64,000 bases of DNA. Source: an uncultured Lachnospiraceae bacterium. Its GTDB lineage: Bacteria; Bacillota; Clostridia; Lachnospirales; Lachnospiraceae. Under the pieces are notes generated by a model, which did not search any database, was not told the DNA's origin, and worked only from the letters and a program-made list of their open reading frames with translations. The stretch lies in the NCBI GenBank assembly GCA_947382625.1, contig CANDAG010000006.1, positions 1 to 64,000 of the forward strand. Reading direction: 5' to 3'. A program made the translations under genes and the position numbers. Every line of letters starts with the position of its first letter. Positions within the stretch are counted from its first letter, which is position 1. Shown one piece after another: positions 16,612-24,699 of this stretch.

Positions 16612-17640
16612 TTAATTCTGCCACGCCACCTGCTGGCATTTGATCAGAGGGTAAATCCCAAGGCTGCAGGAATTGAGGTTTTCCCGGTTCATATCAACGG
16701 CCGTAAGCTGGTTGTTGGAATAGGTTTTGTAATAATAAAGTCCTCTGGAGGCGTTGATGCAGCAGGAATAGGTGGTGATCTCATACTGATCCTTCTGTGC
16801 GCTTTGGCCGTTTGCCTTTGCGCCGGCCGCCGGGTATGTGGAGGAGCCCACGATCACGCTGCCCCGGGGCATGGCCACAGAATCCAGCAGATGAAAAAAC
16901 TGTGCCACGCTTCCCTGCTCATCGGGAGGGCAGACGGAATTTAAGTTCAGGAATCCTGCCTTTACAAAGCGGGAGGCCGGTGAAAAGTCGCCCGGCAGTC
17001 CGATGCAGCCTAAGCCGTTGCCGAAGGGCTTTACCTGTGCCTTTTGGCTGAAGCAGTTTTCCGGACACCCGGTGGTCAGATTCAGGTATTGGCATAGATT
17101 GGTGAACTGAAATTCAAAGCCGGGGTTATTTGTGAGAACGCCTACAGGGTTATCAAATAGGGAAAGACCGTTCCTTGTATTTTCCATTACAACAGAAGAG
17201 CCCCTGTCAGCAATATGCCAGTGGAGAGGAGAGAGAGGCAGATGCTCGTTAAAGGGAATGTTTATGAGGTGTGTATTTTTAACCAGCTGTCTGACATCAT
17301 CAATGCAGGAGCATCTCCCCAGGATCCAGTGTACCAGCTCAAAAGGGGAAATATTGACCTTGTCAGGATCCTCCTCCGGAGAATAGTAGGCATTGTCCGG
17401 AAAGTTCAGGCCGGCGATGCACAGTCCTTTTTCATTGACGGCTTCCGCATAGAGAGGAAAGCCCTCTGAGAGTACGGCCATGCCCAGCATGGCATAGTGA
17501 TGCTTCAGGGGTGCTGTTTTGCGGAATACAAGGGGAAAGTTCCTTGGTGTGATCACAACACTTCCGTTTAATTCAAATTCCAGATCCATATTCCGGCCAA
17601 AGTAAAAATCATTGGTTTTCATTGCAATGCTGGTACACAT
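16612..17640 (-). CDS. bsh: Choloylglycine hydrolase family protein (bile salt hydrolase)
   Basis: 342 residues starting MCTSIAMK, so Cys2 becomes the N-terminal nucleophile after Met removal. Family residues are visible: FGRNMDLE (Arg/Asp of the active site), VLTNNPGFEFQ (catalytic Asn) and SPASRFVKA (Arg). Length and motifs match intestinal bile salt hydrolases rather than penicillin V acylases, though the two are hard to separate by eye. It deconjugates glycine- or taurine-linked bile acids in the cytoplasm. The ATG has GGAGGGA upstream. It is a single-gene unit and marks a gut habitat. Confidence 0.88.
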   Translation of the reverse strand: MCTSIAMKTNDFYFGRNMDLEFELNGSVVITPRNFPLVFRKTAPLKHHYAMLGMAVLSEGFPLYAEAVNEKGLCIAGLNFPDNAYYSPEEDPDKVNISPFELVHWILGRCSCIDDVRQLVKNTHLINIPFNEHLPLSPLHWHIADRGSSVVMENTRNGLSLFDNPVGVLTNNPGFEFQFTNLCQYLNLTTGCPENCFSQKAQVKPFGNGLGCIGLPGDFSPASRFVKAGFLNLNSVCPPDEQGSVAQFFHLLDSVAMPRGSVIVGSSTYPAAGAKANGQSAQKDQYEITTYSCCINASRGLYYYKTYSNNQLTAVDMNRENLNSCSLGIYPLIKCQQVAWQN

Positions 17641-17684
17641 AATTAAATCCCTCCTGGCTGTATTATATGTGTGAGTATAAATCT

Positions 17685-19526
17685 TTATTCCAACCCGTCT
17701 TTATAAATCTGAAGATAGGCCTCTCTGCGCGCTTCCGAAAAGATCAGGGAAAGCCGCCTGGCAGTGTCCTCCTCAGAGAGTCTTGCAGTTAAAAGAGGCG
17801 AAAAACGTTTGCCCTCTAAGGAGACGGCGGCAGAAACCGCTTCCTCAAAGGTCATTTCAATGCCGGTAAAAAGACGGTTGGCATAGGTGACATTTTCAAA
17901 CCAGTCCATCAGTCCGATCACATCCACCATTTGTCTTAAGGGACATTCAAGACGGCGATAGGAATCCGGATAGCCCCGGGAACCATCGTACCAGGAGTGG
18001 TGGCCATGGGCGATCTCTGCGAAACGGCAGGTAGAGGGGCGTGCTACCAGACGCCGGCTTCCCACAATGGTATGCAGATGAGCGACTTCATATTCGTCTT
18101 CAAACCATTGCCGGCCTGACTGGGAGTACAGGCTGATAAAATTAAGCTTTCCGATATCGTGAAAAATGCCGCATTCCATGGCGTAATCCAACAGGGTCTG
18201 CCGCTTTTTTGACGGATCGGTTACTTCCCGGATGAATGGGATATCATCAAAAAAATCAGGCTCTTCCTCATAAATGCTCCTGCACAGCTCTGCCGAGGCC
18301 TTACCTACCACATAAGAATGCACATAAGTATCCGGTACAAAACGGATCAGGAGCTTTCGGATAAATTCTTTATAGGAGATGCTGTCCTTCGTCTCTAAAA
18401 AAGTGGTGGAAAGCTGGCGGAGGTAGAAGAAGAGAGCTTCATTCTGGGCCGCCTTTGGAAAGACCTCCACATAATCCAAAATCCGTTGATAAAGGTTTTC
18501 GATATAATGCCTTCGTTCCGGGATTTTTTCCGGATATTCTGTCAGATATTGGCAATAAAAGGCAGGGAGAGAAATAAGGCCATACATATTTTCATTGGAA
18601 AAATCCGAGTCATCTGTAGCGTTTATTAAGGATTCCATATGATCCAGAAGTTCATCCAGGCTCTGCAGGCCACAATAGTAGTTAATGGCGTGGTAGGGAA
18701 AGGCAAAACGGATGGGAGGCTTTTCATTCCGGGTAGCCGCTTCCCGGATCCGCCGCTCATAAACGATATAGGCAGACTCCATCACATCAGTAATGTCCTG
18801 GGGACTCATAATGTTTTCCCTGCTGTGAGAGATGTTGGCGGACATCTGCTGATGGGTCATATAAATGTACCTGTCCCAGGGAAGGTCAGGCTCCTTTTCC
18901 TGATAATATTTGTCCTGCAGGACCTGCAGGGTCTGCTTGGTGAGCCGGATCTTTTCGCCAGGGAGTTTAAATTGTCCAAGGGAACGGTTGGCAAGAGAAC
19001 GCAGGATATATCCCCGTGTCTGGGTATCCTGGATTTCATCATAATATTTGAGATAAGCAGCCGCTTCAATAAAGCACAGGCGCATCTGGGAGGTATATTT
19101 TTCGATATCCGGCCATTCTAAGCCGATCAGCTTGGCACATAAATTATTGCGTCCGATCCCCAGCCAGTAGAGCTCCTCGATGGTAGAGCACCGATCCCTT
19201 CTCATTCGGGCATGACTGAGGAGAGCCTGATGGATCTGGCAGTAGAGTCCTGCATCCAACTCCTCCTGTCCGCTCAAAAGCCTGCCTGCAAATTCCTGAA
19301 GCTCAGCCAGTACCTTATCACCTGCCTCAAAAAGATGATCCAGAAGAGGAAAAAGCTCGCCCCGCAAAAGCTCCATGTTCCGTTTGGAAAGCTGCTCTGC
19401 TCTCTCTCTGCTCCGGAGCAGCTCTGCAAGATATTCTTCAAAAGAAAGCCCTATGGGCTTTCGGCTTTCGGTAAGCGCCGTAATTTCTTTCAGGTTTGCG
19501 ATATATTCATTCTGATATGGCTGCAT
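17685..19526 (-). CDS. HD-GYP-type signalling protein with long helical N-terminus
   Basis: 613 residues from ATG 19526, chosen because GGGAGGAGGAGC precedes it. The N-terminal 400 residues are helical (TPR-like) without recognised motif; the C-terminal part (about 430-600) carries CGIFHDIGKLNFI, a His at EVAHLHTIVG, and HGHHSWYDGSRGYPD, the HD and GYP motifs of metal-dependent phosphodiesterases that act on cyclic dinucleotides. It overlaps the end of the hybrid kinase gene by 20 bp, so the two are co-translated. Loss of cyclic-di-GMP activity is possible in divergent members. Confidence 0.8.
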   Translation of the reverse strand: MQPYQNEYIANLKEITALTESRKPIGLSFEEYLAELLRSRERAEQLSKRNMELLRGELFPLLDHLFEAGDKVLAELQEFAGRLLSGQEELDAGLYCQIHQALLSHARMRRDRCSTIEELYWLGIGRNNLCAKLIGLEWPDIEKYTSQMRLCFIEAAAYLKYYDEIQDTQTRGYILRSLANRSLGQFKLPGEKIRLTKQTLQVLQDKYYQEKEPDLPWDRYIYMTHQQMSANISHSRENIMSPQDITDVMESAYIVYERRIREAATRNEKPPIRFAFPYHAINYYCGLQSLDELLDHMESLINATDDSDFSNENMYGLISLPAFYCQYLTEYPEKIPERRHYIENLYQRILDYVEVFPKAAQNEALFFYLRQLSTTFLETKDSISYKEFIRKLLIRFVPDTYVHSYVVGKASAELCRSIYEEEPDFFDDIPFIREVTDPSKKRQTLLDYAMECGIFHDIGKLNFISLYSQSGRQWFEDEYEVAHLHTIVGSRRLVARPSTCRFAEIAHGHHSWYDGSRGYPDSYRRLECPLRQMVDVIGLMDWFENVTYANRLFTGIEMTFEEAVSAAVSLEGKRFSPLLTARLSEEDTARRLSLIFSEARREAYLQIYKDGLE

Positions 19527-21219
19527 CCGGCTCCTCCTCCCTGTTGCCCAAAAAGCATCTTCCCATGATCTCCTTAAGCTGTTCAAAGTCCACAGGCTTT
19601 GATACATGCTCGTTCATTCCGGCATCTCTTGAAAGACGGATGTCCTCCACAAAGGCGTTGGCGGTCATGGCGACGATCCAGATCCCGGGGGCGTCCTTGC
19701 GGTTCATCCGGCGGATGCGCCGGGTAGCTTCATAGCCGTTCATTACCGGCATCTGCACATCCATAAAGATCAGATCGAAATATCCTTCCGGCGAGGCGGC
19801 AAAGGCTTCCACTGCCTGGGCGCCGTTGTCTGCCACCTCCACCGAGACTCCTGTCAGGGATAAAAGCTCCAGGGCAATTTCCTGATTCAATTCATTATCC
19901 TCCACCAGAAGGATATGGTACTGGCTATAATCGGCATCCGGGGCTGCGGGATCATGGTTTTCCCTGCGGTTTTTGTTCATAAGGCCGGCCAGGGTTTCTA
20001 TCAGCCGGTTGCGGAACAGCGGGCATGGGACGAAGGCGTCCACACCGGCCCGTTTGGCGCGGAATTCTATTTGTGCCCAATCCCCCTCCGATACCAGCAG
20101 GATCGGAAAAGCCTTTCCGGCAAGCTGACGGATATGAGAAGCCAGCTCCAGTACCGGCATATCCGTCAATTCCTGTCCGATAAAAACAGCGCAGGGCATC
20201 TGATCTTCATATTGAGCCTCTGTCAGCCGTGTGACTGCATCCATTCCATTTTTTGTGCAAAGGGAATGTAAACCGGAGGCAGTCAGGCATTCCGTGATCG
20301 CTCTGGCCCTCTCTTCGTGGGATTCTGCCACCAATACGGTCTGACCCTTCACAGCAGAAAAATCCGGGGATGATTTGTGATCCGCAATAAAGGGGAGCTT
20401 TACAGAAAAGCAGCTTCCCTTATCGAGAACACTGGAAACATGGATCTGGCCCTTCATACAGTCGATCAGATTTTTGACGATAGCCATGCCCAGACCGGTT
20501 CCTTCGATCTGGCTGGTAGCTTCACTGTAAACCCGCTCAAAGGGAAGAAAGATGCGCTCCAAAAATTCAGGACTCATACCGATCCCGTTATCCTCACAGG
20601 AAAAGTCCAGATATATGGTTTGGGCGCTTTGGCCTTCAGGCGCATCCTCATCCGGGAAATGCTGGGAAAAGCATATCTTTATATGTCCGCCGGCCGGTGT
20701 GTATTTCACCGCGTTTCCGATGATATTGACCAGGATCTGACGAAGATGGAGAGGATCCCCCGTCAGATTCTCTTCATAAATCTCCCCAATCTCCAGCTGA
20801 AGGCTCTGGGATTTCTGGATGGCCTGGGGGCGTATGATCACAAAAATATCATGGATCAGATCAGGAAGGGAAAAGGCTTCTTCATTTAACGTCAGACGCC
20901 CGCTCTCGATCCGTGACATATCCAGCACGTCATTTACAAGGCTCATTAAATGGGTGGAGGCTGTCTGTATCTTGAGGAGACAGTCGTGTACCCGAGCCTT
21001 TTCGTCGATATGGGACAGACCGATGGAGGTCATGCCCATAATGGCATTCATAGGGGTGCGGATATCATGGGACATGTTGGATAAAAAGGCGCTTTTGGCT
21101 TTATTGGCAGACTCTGCTTCCACAAGAGAGCCCCTGAGAGCGGCGTTTTCCTTCTCAAGTGCTGCGATACGCTCTGCAGCAGACGATGTTGCTTTTGGAG
21201 TTGTGCTGTTATTTACCAT
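19507..21219 (-). CDS. Hybrid histidine kinase with two receiver domains and no sensor
   Basis: 570 residues: a short coiled coil (15-45), HisKA with FLSNMSHDIRTPMNAIMG (His51), HATPase (N box NIIGNAVKYTPAGG, CEDNGIG, GTGLGMAIV), a degenerate receiver (VLVAESHEERA..., about 290-405) and an intact receiver (ILLVEDNELNQ..., phospho-Asp in LIFMDVQMP, about 430-550). There is no membrane segment, PAS or HPt domain. It probably receives its cue from a partner protein. It overlaps the HD-GYP gene, suggesting a single signalling unit. Confidence 0.88.
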   Translation of the reverse strand: MVNNSTTPKATSSAAERIAALEKENAALRGSLVEAESANKAKSAFLSNMSHDIRTPMNAIMGMTSIGLSHIDEKARVHDCLLKIQTASTHLMSLVNDVLDMSRIESGRLTLNEEAFSLPDLIHDIFVIIRPQAIQKSQSLQLEIGEIYEENLTGDPLHLRQILVNIIGNAVKYTPAGGHIKICFSQHFPDEDAPEGQSAQTIYLDFSCEDNGIGMSPEFLERIFLPFERVYSEATSQIEGTGLGMAIVKNLIDCMKGQIHVSSVLDKGSCFSVKLPFIADHKSSPDFSAVKGQTVLVAESHEERARAITECLTASGLHSLCTKNGMDAVTRLTEAQYEDQMPCAVFIGQELTDMPVLELASHIRQLAGKAFPILLVSEGDWAQIEFRAKRAGVDAFVPCPLFRNRLIETLAGLMNKNRRENHDPAAPDADYSQYHILLVEDNELNQEIALELLSLTGVSVEVADNGAQAVEAFAASPEGYFDLIFMDVQMPVMNGYEATRRIRRMNRKDAPGIWIVAMTANAFVEDIRLSRDAGMNEHVSKPVDFEQLKEIMGRCFLGNREEEPDAAISE

Positions 21220-21271
21220 AATAGGAGAAACCTCTTTAGATGCTGCCCGGGATCCGGCAGCTACATAAATT

Positions 21272-21306
21272 AATAAGCCGGTTCACGGAGCGTGACGGCG
21301 TTTGAT
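21272..21306 (+). repeat. Short palindromic repeat, family B
   Basis: AATAAGCCG...CGGCGTTTGAT with inner TCACG / CGTGA stem around GAG, upstream of the hybrid kinase gene. Confidence 0.7.
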
Positions 21307-21339
21307 ACATTAAGTTATACATTATGTAACAGTTTAGCC

Positions 21340-21542
21340 GTTACTTTTCACACGTACGCCAACAGGCCGCCTGGACAGAGGCAAAGTCCTACGTCACCGC
21401 GCTCTCGCTCTACAACAACGTAGCAGTACTAAGCTCGAAAAAACCTCGCTAAGTACTGACGTTGTTGAAAGGGCTCCTTAAGGGCTTTGCCTCTGTCCAG
21501 GCTGGTTTTCCGGCGTGCCTGTGAAAAGTAACGTTTAGCCAT
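21340..21542. repeat. About 200-bp multi-stem element, copy 2
   Basis: Perfect outer stem GTTACTTTTCAC (21340-21351) / GTGAAAAGTAAC (21531-21542), perfect 17-bp stem CCTGGACAGAGGCAAAG (21370-21386) / CTTTGCCTCTGTCCAGG (21485-21501), and inner stem CAACAACGT / ACGTTGTTG with a further AGTACT / AGTACT pairing. Sits alone between the kinase gene and a small conserved gene. Compare copy 1 at 15358. Confidence 0.88.
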
Positions 21543-21675
21543 ACCATTATTATACACAATTCTCTATGGAATTGCAATCAAGGGGGGAAAGTGTTATAAT
21601 AGATGCAGTAGAAAGGCTGCTGGTCAAAGTGAACAGTAACGTAGAAAGGCAGATAGAAAGAGCGGGTGATGATGT

Positions 21676-21867
21676 ATGCCAAGTAATGCGGAAATTATTA
21701 AAGAAACAGTAGAGCAATTCAAAAAGATCCAGAGATATATGCTTGTGGCAAAGCGTGAAAATGCTGAGGAAACATATGCAGAGTTGAAGGACGATTATAT
21801 TTCTTTGAAAGCAGTCCTCAATGTGTTGGGAGTCAATCTGTCGGAATTAGATAAGATAAAAGAGTAG
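21676..21867 (+). CDS. Conserved 63-residue protein, function unknown
   Basis: Starts MPSNAEIIKETVEQFKKIQR and is charged and helical throughout, ending LSELDKIKE. Preceded by AGCGGGTGATG. I recognise similar small cytoplasmic proteins in Lachnospiraceae but no function. It lies in its own transcription unit between the large repeat and the convergent CYTH gene. Confidence 0.65.
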   Translation: MPSNAEIIKETVEQFKKIQRYMLVAKRENAEETYAELKDDYISLKAVLNVLGVNLSELDKIKE

Positions 21868-21891
21868 ATCAGACGGGGGAGAAATCCCCCG

Positions 21892-22395
21892 TTATTTGAT
21901 GTTTTTCAGGGCCATATTAGAATTATGATATGCCCTGTCATCTGTCACATCTTTTCCAAGCCATGCAGGAGGGATAAAGGCTTTTGCCGTTTCCTCGTCC
22001 GGAAATTCCACCTCTGCCAGCACAAGAGGGGCAAAGGGCGGATCAAAGATATCCAGTTCGATTTTCAGGCCGGACAAAAGAGCCGGATCGTCAGGCATGA
22101 TATACCCTTCCTGAAAAACAGGATCTGATATAGGGAGCAGATATCTTTTTTTGGAGATGATATTACCGTCGGCCTTGGAAAGGAGATGCGCATATGCTTC
22201 TTTATTTAAAGGAAGATTATATTCCTCCCGGACCATCAGTCCCTTTCCCTTGTAGGTCAGATAGTGGTCTTCGTTCTGTCTGCGGATGCGTACCACAGGA
22301 TCGGTACACAGATAGGCCTGCTCAATGATAAGGCATTGATAGCCGGAAAGATCGTCAGGCAGGGTATTTACCAGAAATTTGCGTTCTATTTCCAT
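21892..22395 (-). CDS. CYTH-domain (triphosphate tunnel) protein
   Basis: 167 residues from ATG 22395 (GAAAGGA upstream). The N-terminal EIERKF signature is at residues 2-7, followed by alternating charged strands (VRIRRQNEDHYLTYKGKG, IELDIFDPP, VLAEVEFPDEETA) that line the tunnel. Family members hydrolyse inorganic or thiamine triphosphate, or act as class IV adenylyl cyclases; which applies is open. Its 5' side is the last core gene before the integrative element. Confidence 0.9.
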   Translation of the reverse strand: MEIERKFLVNTLPDDLSGYQCLIIEQAYLCTDPVVRIRRQNEDHYLTYKGKGLMVREEYNLPLNKEAYAHLLSKADGNIISKKRYLLPISDPVFQEGYIMPDDPALLSGLKIELDIFDPPFAPLVLAEVEFPDEETAKAFIPPAWLGKDVTDDRAYHNSNMALKNIK

Positions 22396-22455
22396 AATAA
22401 AAATATTCCTTTCAGATTGACAGCAGGCGGTCTGCACCTTCAGCCGCGTTGCCTC

Positions 22456-22493
22456 TTTAAAAATAGTATAACTTTTCTTAAGAAAAGCTATAC
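22456..22493. other. Candidate left end of the integrative element, with palindrome
   Basis: 22456-22476 resembles, in direct orientation, 41968-41990 beyond the integrase gene (shared TAAAAATA, GTA, AACTTTT blocks). 22466-22493 is also a palindrome, GTATA-A-CTTTTC / GAAAAG-C-TATAC around TTAA. Similar blocks at both ends fit att sites, but AT-rich sequence makes this tentative. Confidence 0.35.
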
Positions 22494-22549
22494 TTAATAC
22501 CTCAAACTGTTGATTTTACGGCACTTTCACATCATTTTAAACTTAATAT

Positions 22550-22569
22550 ACTACCAATTTACTACTTTT
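22550..22569. promoter_or_regulatory. Candidate integrase arm-binding site, left
   Basis: The minus-strand reading AAAAGTAGTAAATTGGTAGT contains two GTAGT blocks. The same AAAAGTAGTA block recurs at 41841-41850, just past the integrase gene. Tn916-type integrases bind such direct repeats inside both ends. Confidence 0.4.
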
Positions 22570-22601
22570 GAAAAAAAGAGCCCTATATGCTATTTTAAAT
22601 G

Positions 22602-22890
22602 AATGCAAAAGAGTGTTCAGCCCTATTATAACCGCTGGAAAGCCATGCTTGCAAGCTGTTATGTTATTGCTTTAGAATCCCTGTTTTCTCATGTGTTGGT
22701 TTTCTGATAATCAGTCGGAAATATTGAAAATTTTTGAACAGACACAATTAGGAATTGAAAACCCATGGGGAAGGTTGTATAATGAGGAAACAGAGGAACT
22801 TATCGAGAAACCCAAAAATCGGCGTGAAAAAGGCCATTATCAGAATATTCAGACAATTACATGCAAAAATGGCTCTTGGAAGCCTTGATT
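22602..22890 (+). other. Weakly coding stretch at the left end of the element
   Basis: Two short frames (from ATG near 22605, MQKSVQPYYNRWKAML..., and 22691-22888 with EILKIFEQTQLGIENPWGRLY) have some protein character but no ribosome sites. They could be remnants of one gene; nothing is recognised. Apart from the direct repeats at 22914-23017, the rest of 22396-23296 holds no gene I can support. Confidence 0.25.
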
Positions 22891-22913
22891 TTAGCGGGTT
22901 TCAGAGAGATAGG

Positions 22914-23017
22914 GTAGAAATGAAGTTTGCCCGTTTAGGGCATTGACACCATGTTTTGCTCTTCCTTAGTGGAAAAAAATAAATTAGTAGAAATGAAGTT
23001 TGCCCGCTTAGGGCATT
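22914..23017 (+). repeat. 31-bp direct repeat pair
   Basis: 22914-22944 and 22987-23017 differ at one base (GTAGAAATGAAGTTTGCCCG, then Y-TTAGGGCATT region), spaced 73 bp. They sit inside the left end of the element and could be recombinase or repressor sites. Confidence 0.7.
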
Positions 23018-23296
23018 TCCAAAAGAGAACTACCTTTAAAAGGGTAGTTTTTCTTCTCGCAAAATCCTTTATCTCTTCCAAACGTCTGGTAAATATATGT
23101 CTTTTTGCTCTCCATTCCTCTCAGTTTGTAGATACAGATAATAGACAGGCACAGGTGAAAAGAAAAAAAGCTGTTCCGGGTTGTTCCAAGGTTTTACAGA
23201 AAAATTTTTTTTAGTAGACTTAAGTAAATCAGCCGGCACAAGCCGGAACAAAAAATGGAGAGCATGATTTACGAACTGTCATGTTAAAAAGAAAAT

Positions 23297-23340
23297 AAGC
23301 TCTGCAGAAATTTACCTTTCCGGTATTTCCTGCAGAGCTT
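23297..23340 (-). terminator. Terminator of the ssb transcript
   Basis: AAGCTCTGCAG / CTGCAGAGCTT, 11-bp perfect arms with inner pairing, then a T-rich stretch on the minus strand. Confidence 0.75.
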
Positions 23341-23344
23341 TTCT

Positions 23345-23719
23345 CTATGATGCCATTTTGGCTTGACGCGCTTCCTTTGAAGCCTTGCTGTCAAGAAGGA
23401 TGATTTCGTCAACAAGCATGGTCAGGTCGAATATTTCCTTTCCATTCTTGTCCTTATAGTTGTTGTTTTGGATAGTATATGAACATGATACCATATCGCC
23501 CTGATTCATGTAGGCATACACACCATCACTTTTCCATTTCGCTGGTATGAATGCCTCCAGCGGAATAAATTGTGATTTATAATTCCCATTTTTATCGGGA
23601 TAATCATTCTGTGCTGCAATCGTAAATATTACTTTTCTCGAACCGTCCCGGTTATCAAAGAAGATGGGCTCTCTAGTCAGTCTCCCAGTTGCCACTCCAA
23701 AGTTTCTTAAGTTTTTCAT
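23345..23719 (-). CDS. Single-stranded DNA-binding protein, element-borne
   Basis: 124 residues: GVATGRLTREPIFFD, VIFTIAAQNDYPDKNG, FIPLEAFIPAKW and GDMVSCSYTIQNNNYKD follow the OB-fold pattern of SSB, without the usual acidic C-terminal tip. Such SSBs are common on conjugative and integrative elements, protecting single-stranded transfer intermediates. Its leader is duplicated in front of the next upstream gene (24242). Confidence 0.8.
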   Translation of the reverse strand: MKNLRNFGVATGRLTREPIFFDNRDGSRKVIFTIAAQNDYPDKNGNYKSQFIPLEAFIPAKWKSDGVYAYMNQGDMVSCSYTIQNNNYKDKNGKEIFDLTMLVDEIILLDSKASKEARQAKMAS

Positions 23720-23739
23720 ATTCTTGTCCTCTCTTTCCT

Positions 23740-23905
23740 ATAGGTGTTTTATCATTTTCTTCAAAATTTTTCCCGACCGCATTTTAGCGGTCTTATTTAG
23801 TTTTACATCAAAAGAATAACTGTTCATTCTGTGCATTTCAGCCTGGAACTATAAGCACAAAACATGCTTTTTACAAATCCTTTAAAATCCAAACCAGTAG
23901 ACAGC
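23740..23905 (-). promoter_or_regulatory. Duplicated 5' leader, copy A (ssb)
   Basis: About 165 bp nearly identical to 24498-24660. On the minus strand it ends in a hairpin GACCGC-loop-GCGGTC, about 70 bases before the ssb ATG. Two copies before two different genes suggest a common cis-regulator. Confidence 0.65.
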
Positions 23906-23994
23906 AGCCAAAACACTTCCTTCCTATTCCAAGATTTGGAGCCAGAGGCAGGGAAAAATCAGCCACCGCTTTTTAAAGCGGCCTGGCCTTTACT

Positions 23995-24102
23995 GTGTGT
24001 CAGAGAAATGGTAAAATCTTAACTTGCGGACGGTGGGAAGAACTTCCTATTCCTGAGTCTATCACCGTCGGCAGAAGGACTATGGTCATTTCTCTGGCAC
24101 AC
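23995..24102. repeat. Inverted repeat inside leader copy A
   Basis: GTGTGTCAGAGAAATG (23995-24010) pairs with CATTTCTCTGGCACAC (24087-24102), 15 of 16 bases, with an inner GACGGTG / CACCGTC pairing. A perfect CCGCTTT / AAAGCGG hairpin is at 23966-23981. The segment 23905-24125 is absent from copy B. Confidence 0.7.
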
Positions 24103-24241
24103 TGTCAGGGCTGGCGGACGGCTGCCAGAACATTTGCCATAAGAAGACGATCTGAAGAATTTCTGATAAGCAGCTGCCTTTCCAATATAGAGACAGATTC
24201 AGAAATGGTTTCTATATGAGCGTAAATTGAGAAAGATGCCT

Positions 24242-24481
24242 TTATTTGTTTTTCTTCTTTGGCATTTTTACTGTCTCCTGTTCCTCCATTTCATATATCT
24301 GTTCTGCATATTCCGGTTCCTTATCCTGAAAAATTTCAAAGAAAAACTTTGCAAATCCCTCTCCGTTTGCACGTTCAGGCGCGTCGGATAGAAAATCGCA
24401 CCATTGCCTGCAGGCTTCTTCCAGTACTATAGGGAAAATCTTCTCCCTGATTTCACTTGACTTTATATCAGCAAATGTCAT
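24242..24481 (-). CDS. 79-residue element protein, function unknown
   Basis: Start MTFADIKSSEIREKIFPIVL chosen because GGGAGG lies seven bases upstream. The protein is helical and acidic with a basic KMPKKKNK tail. It shares its 5' leader with ssb. No family recognised; likely an accessory element gene. Confidence 0.55.
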   Translation of the reverse strand: MTFADIKSSEIREKIFPIVLEEACRQWCDFLSDAPERANGEGFAKFFFEIFQDKEPEYAEQIYEMEEQETVKMPKKKNK

Positions 24482-24497
24482 ATATATACCTCCCATG

Positions 24498-24660
24498 TAT
24501 AAGTGTTTTATCATTTTCTTCAAAATTTTTTCCGAGACCGCATTTGGCGGTCTTATTTAGTTTTACATCAAAAGAATAACTGTTCATTCTGTGCATTTTG
24601 TTTGGAACTAGCTTTTTACAAATCCTGTAAAATCCAAACCAGCAGCCAGAACATTTGCCA
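24498..24660 (-). promoter_or_regulatory. Duplicated 5' leader, copy B (gene at 24242)
   Basis: Matches 23740-23905, including the GACCGC / GCGGTC hairpin and the conserved CAGTTATTCTTTTGATGTAA stretch on the minus strand; the match resumes at 24642-24696 with 24124-24175. Confidence 0.65.
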
Positions 24661-24699
24661 CAAAAAAGACGATCTGAAGAATTTCTGACAAGTAGCCGT

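Noticed and set aside
23995..24219. 74-codon plus-strand frame in the ssb leader
   Set aside because: The stretch is explained by an inverted repeat and the duplicated leader; no ribosome site.
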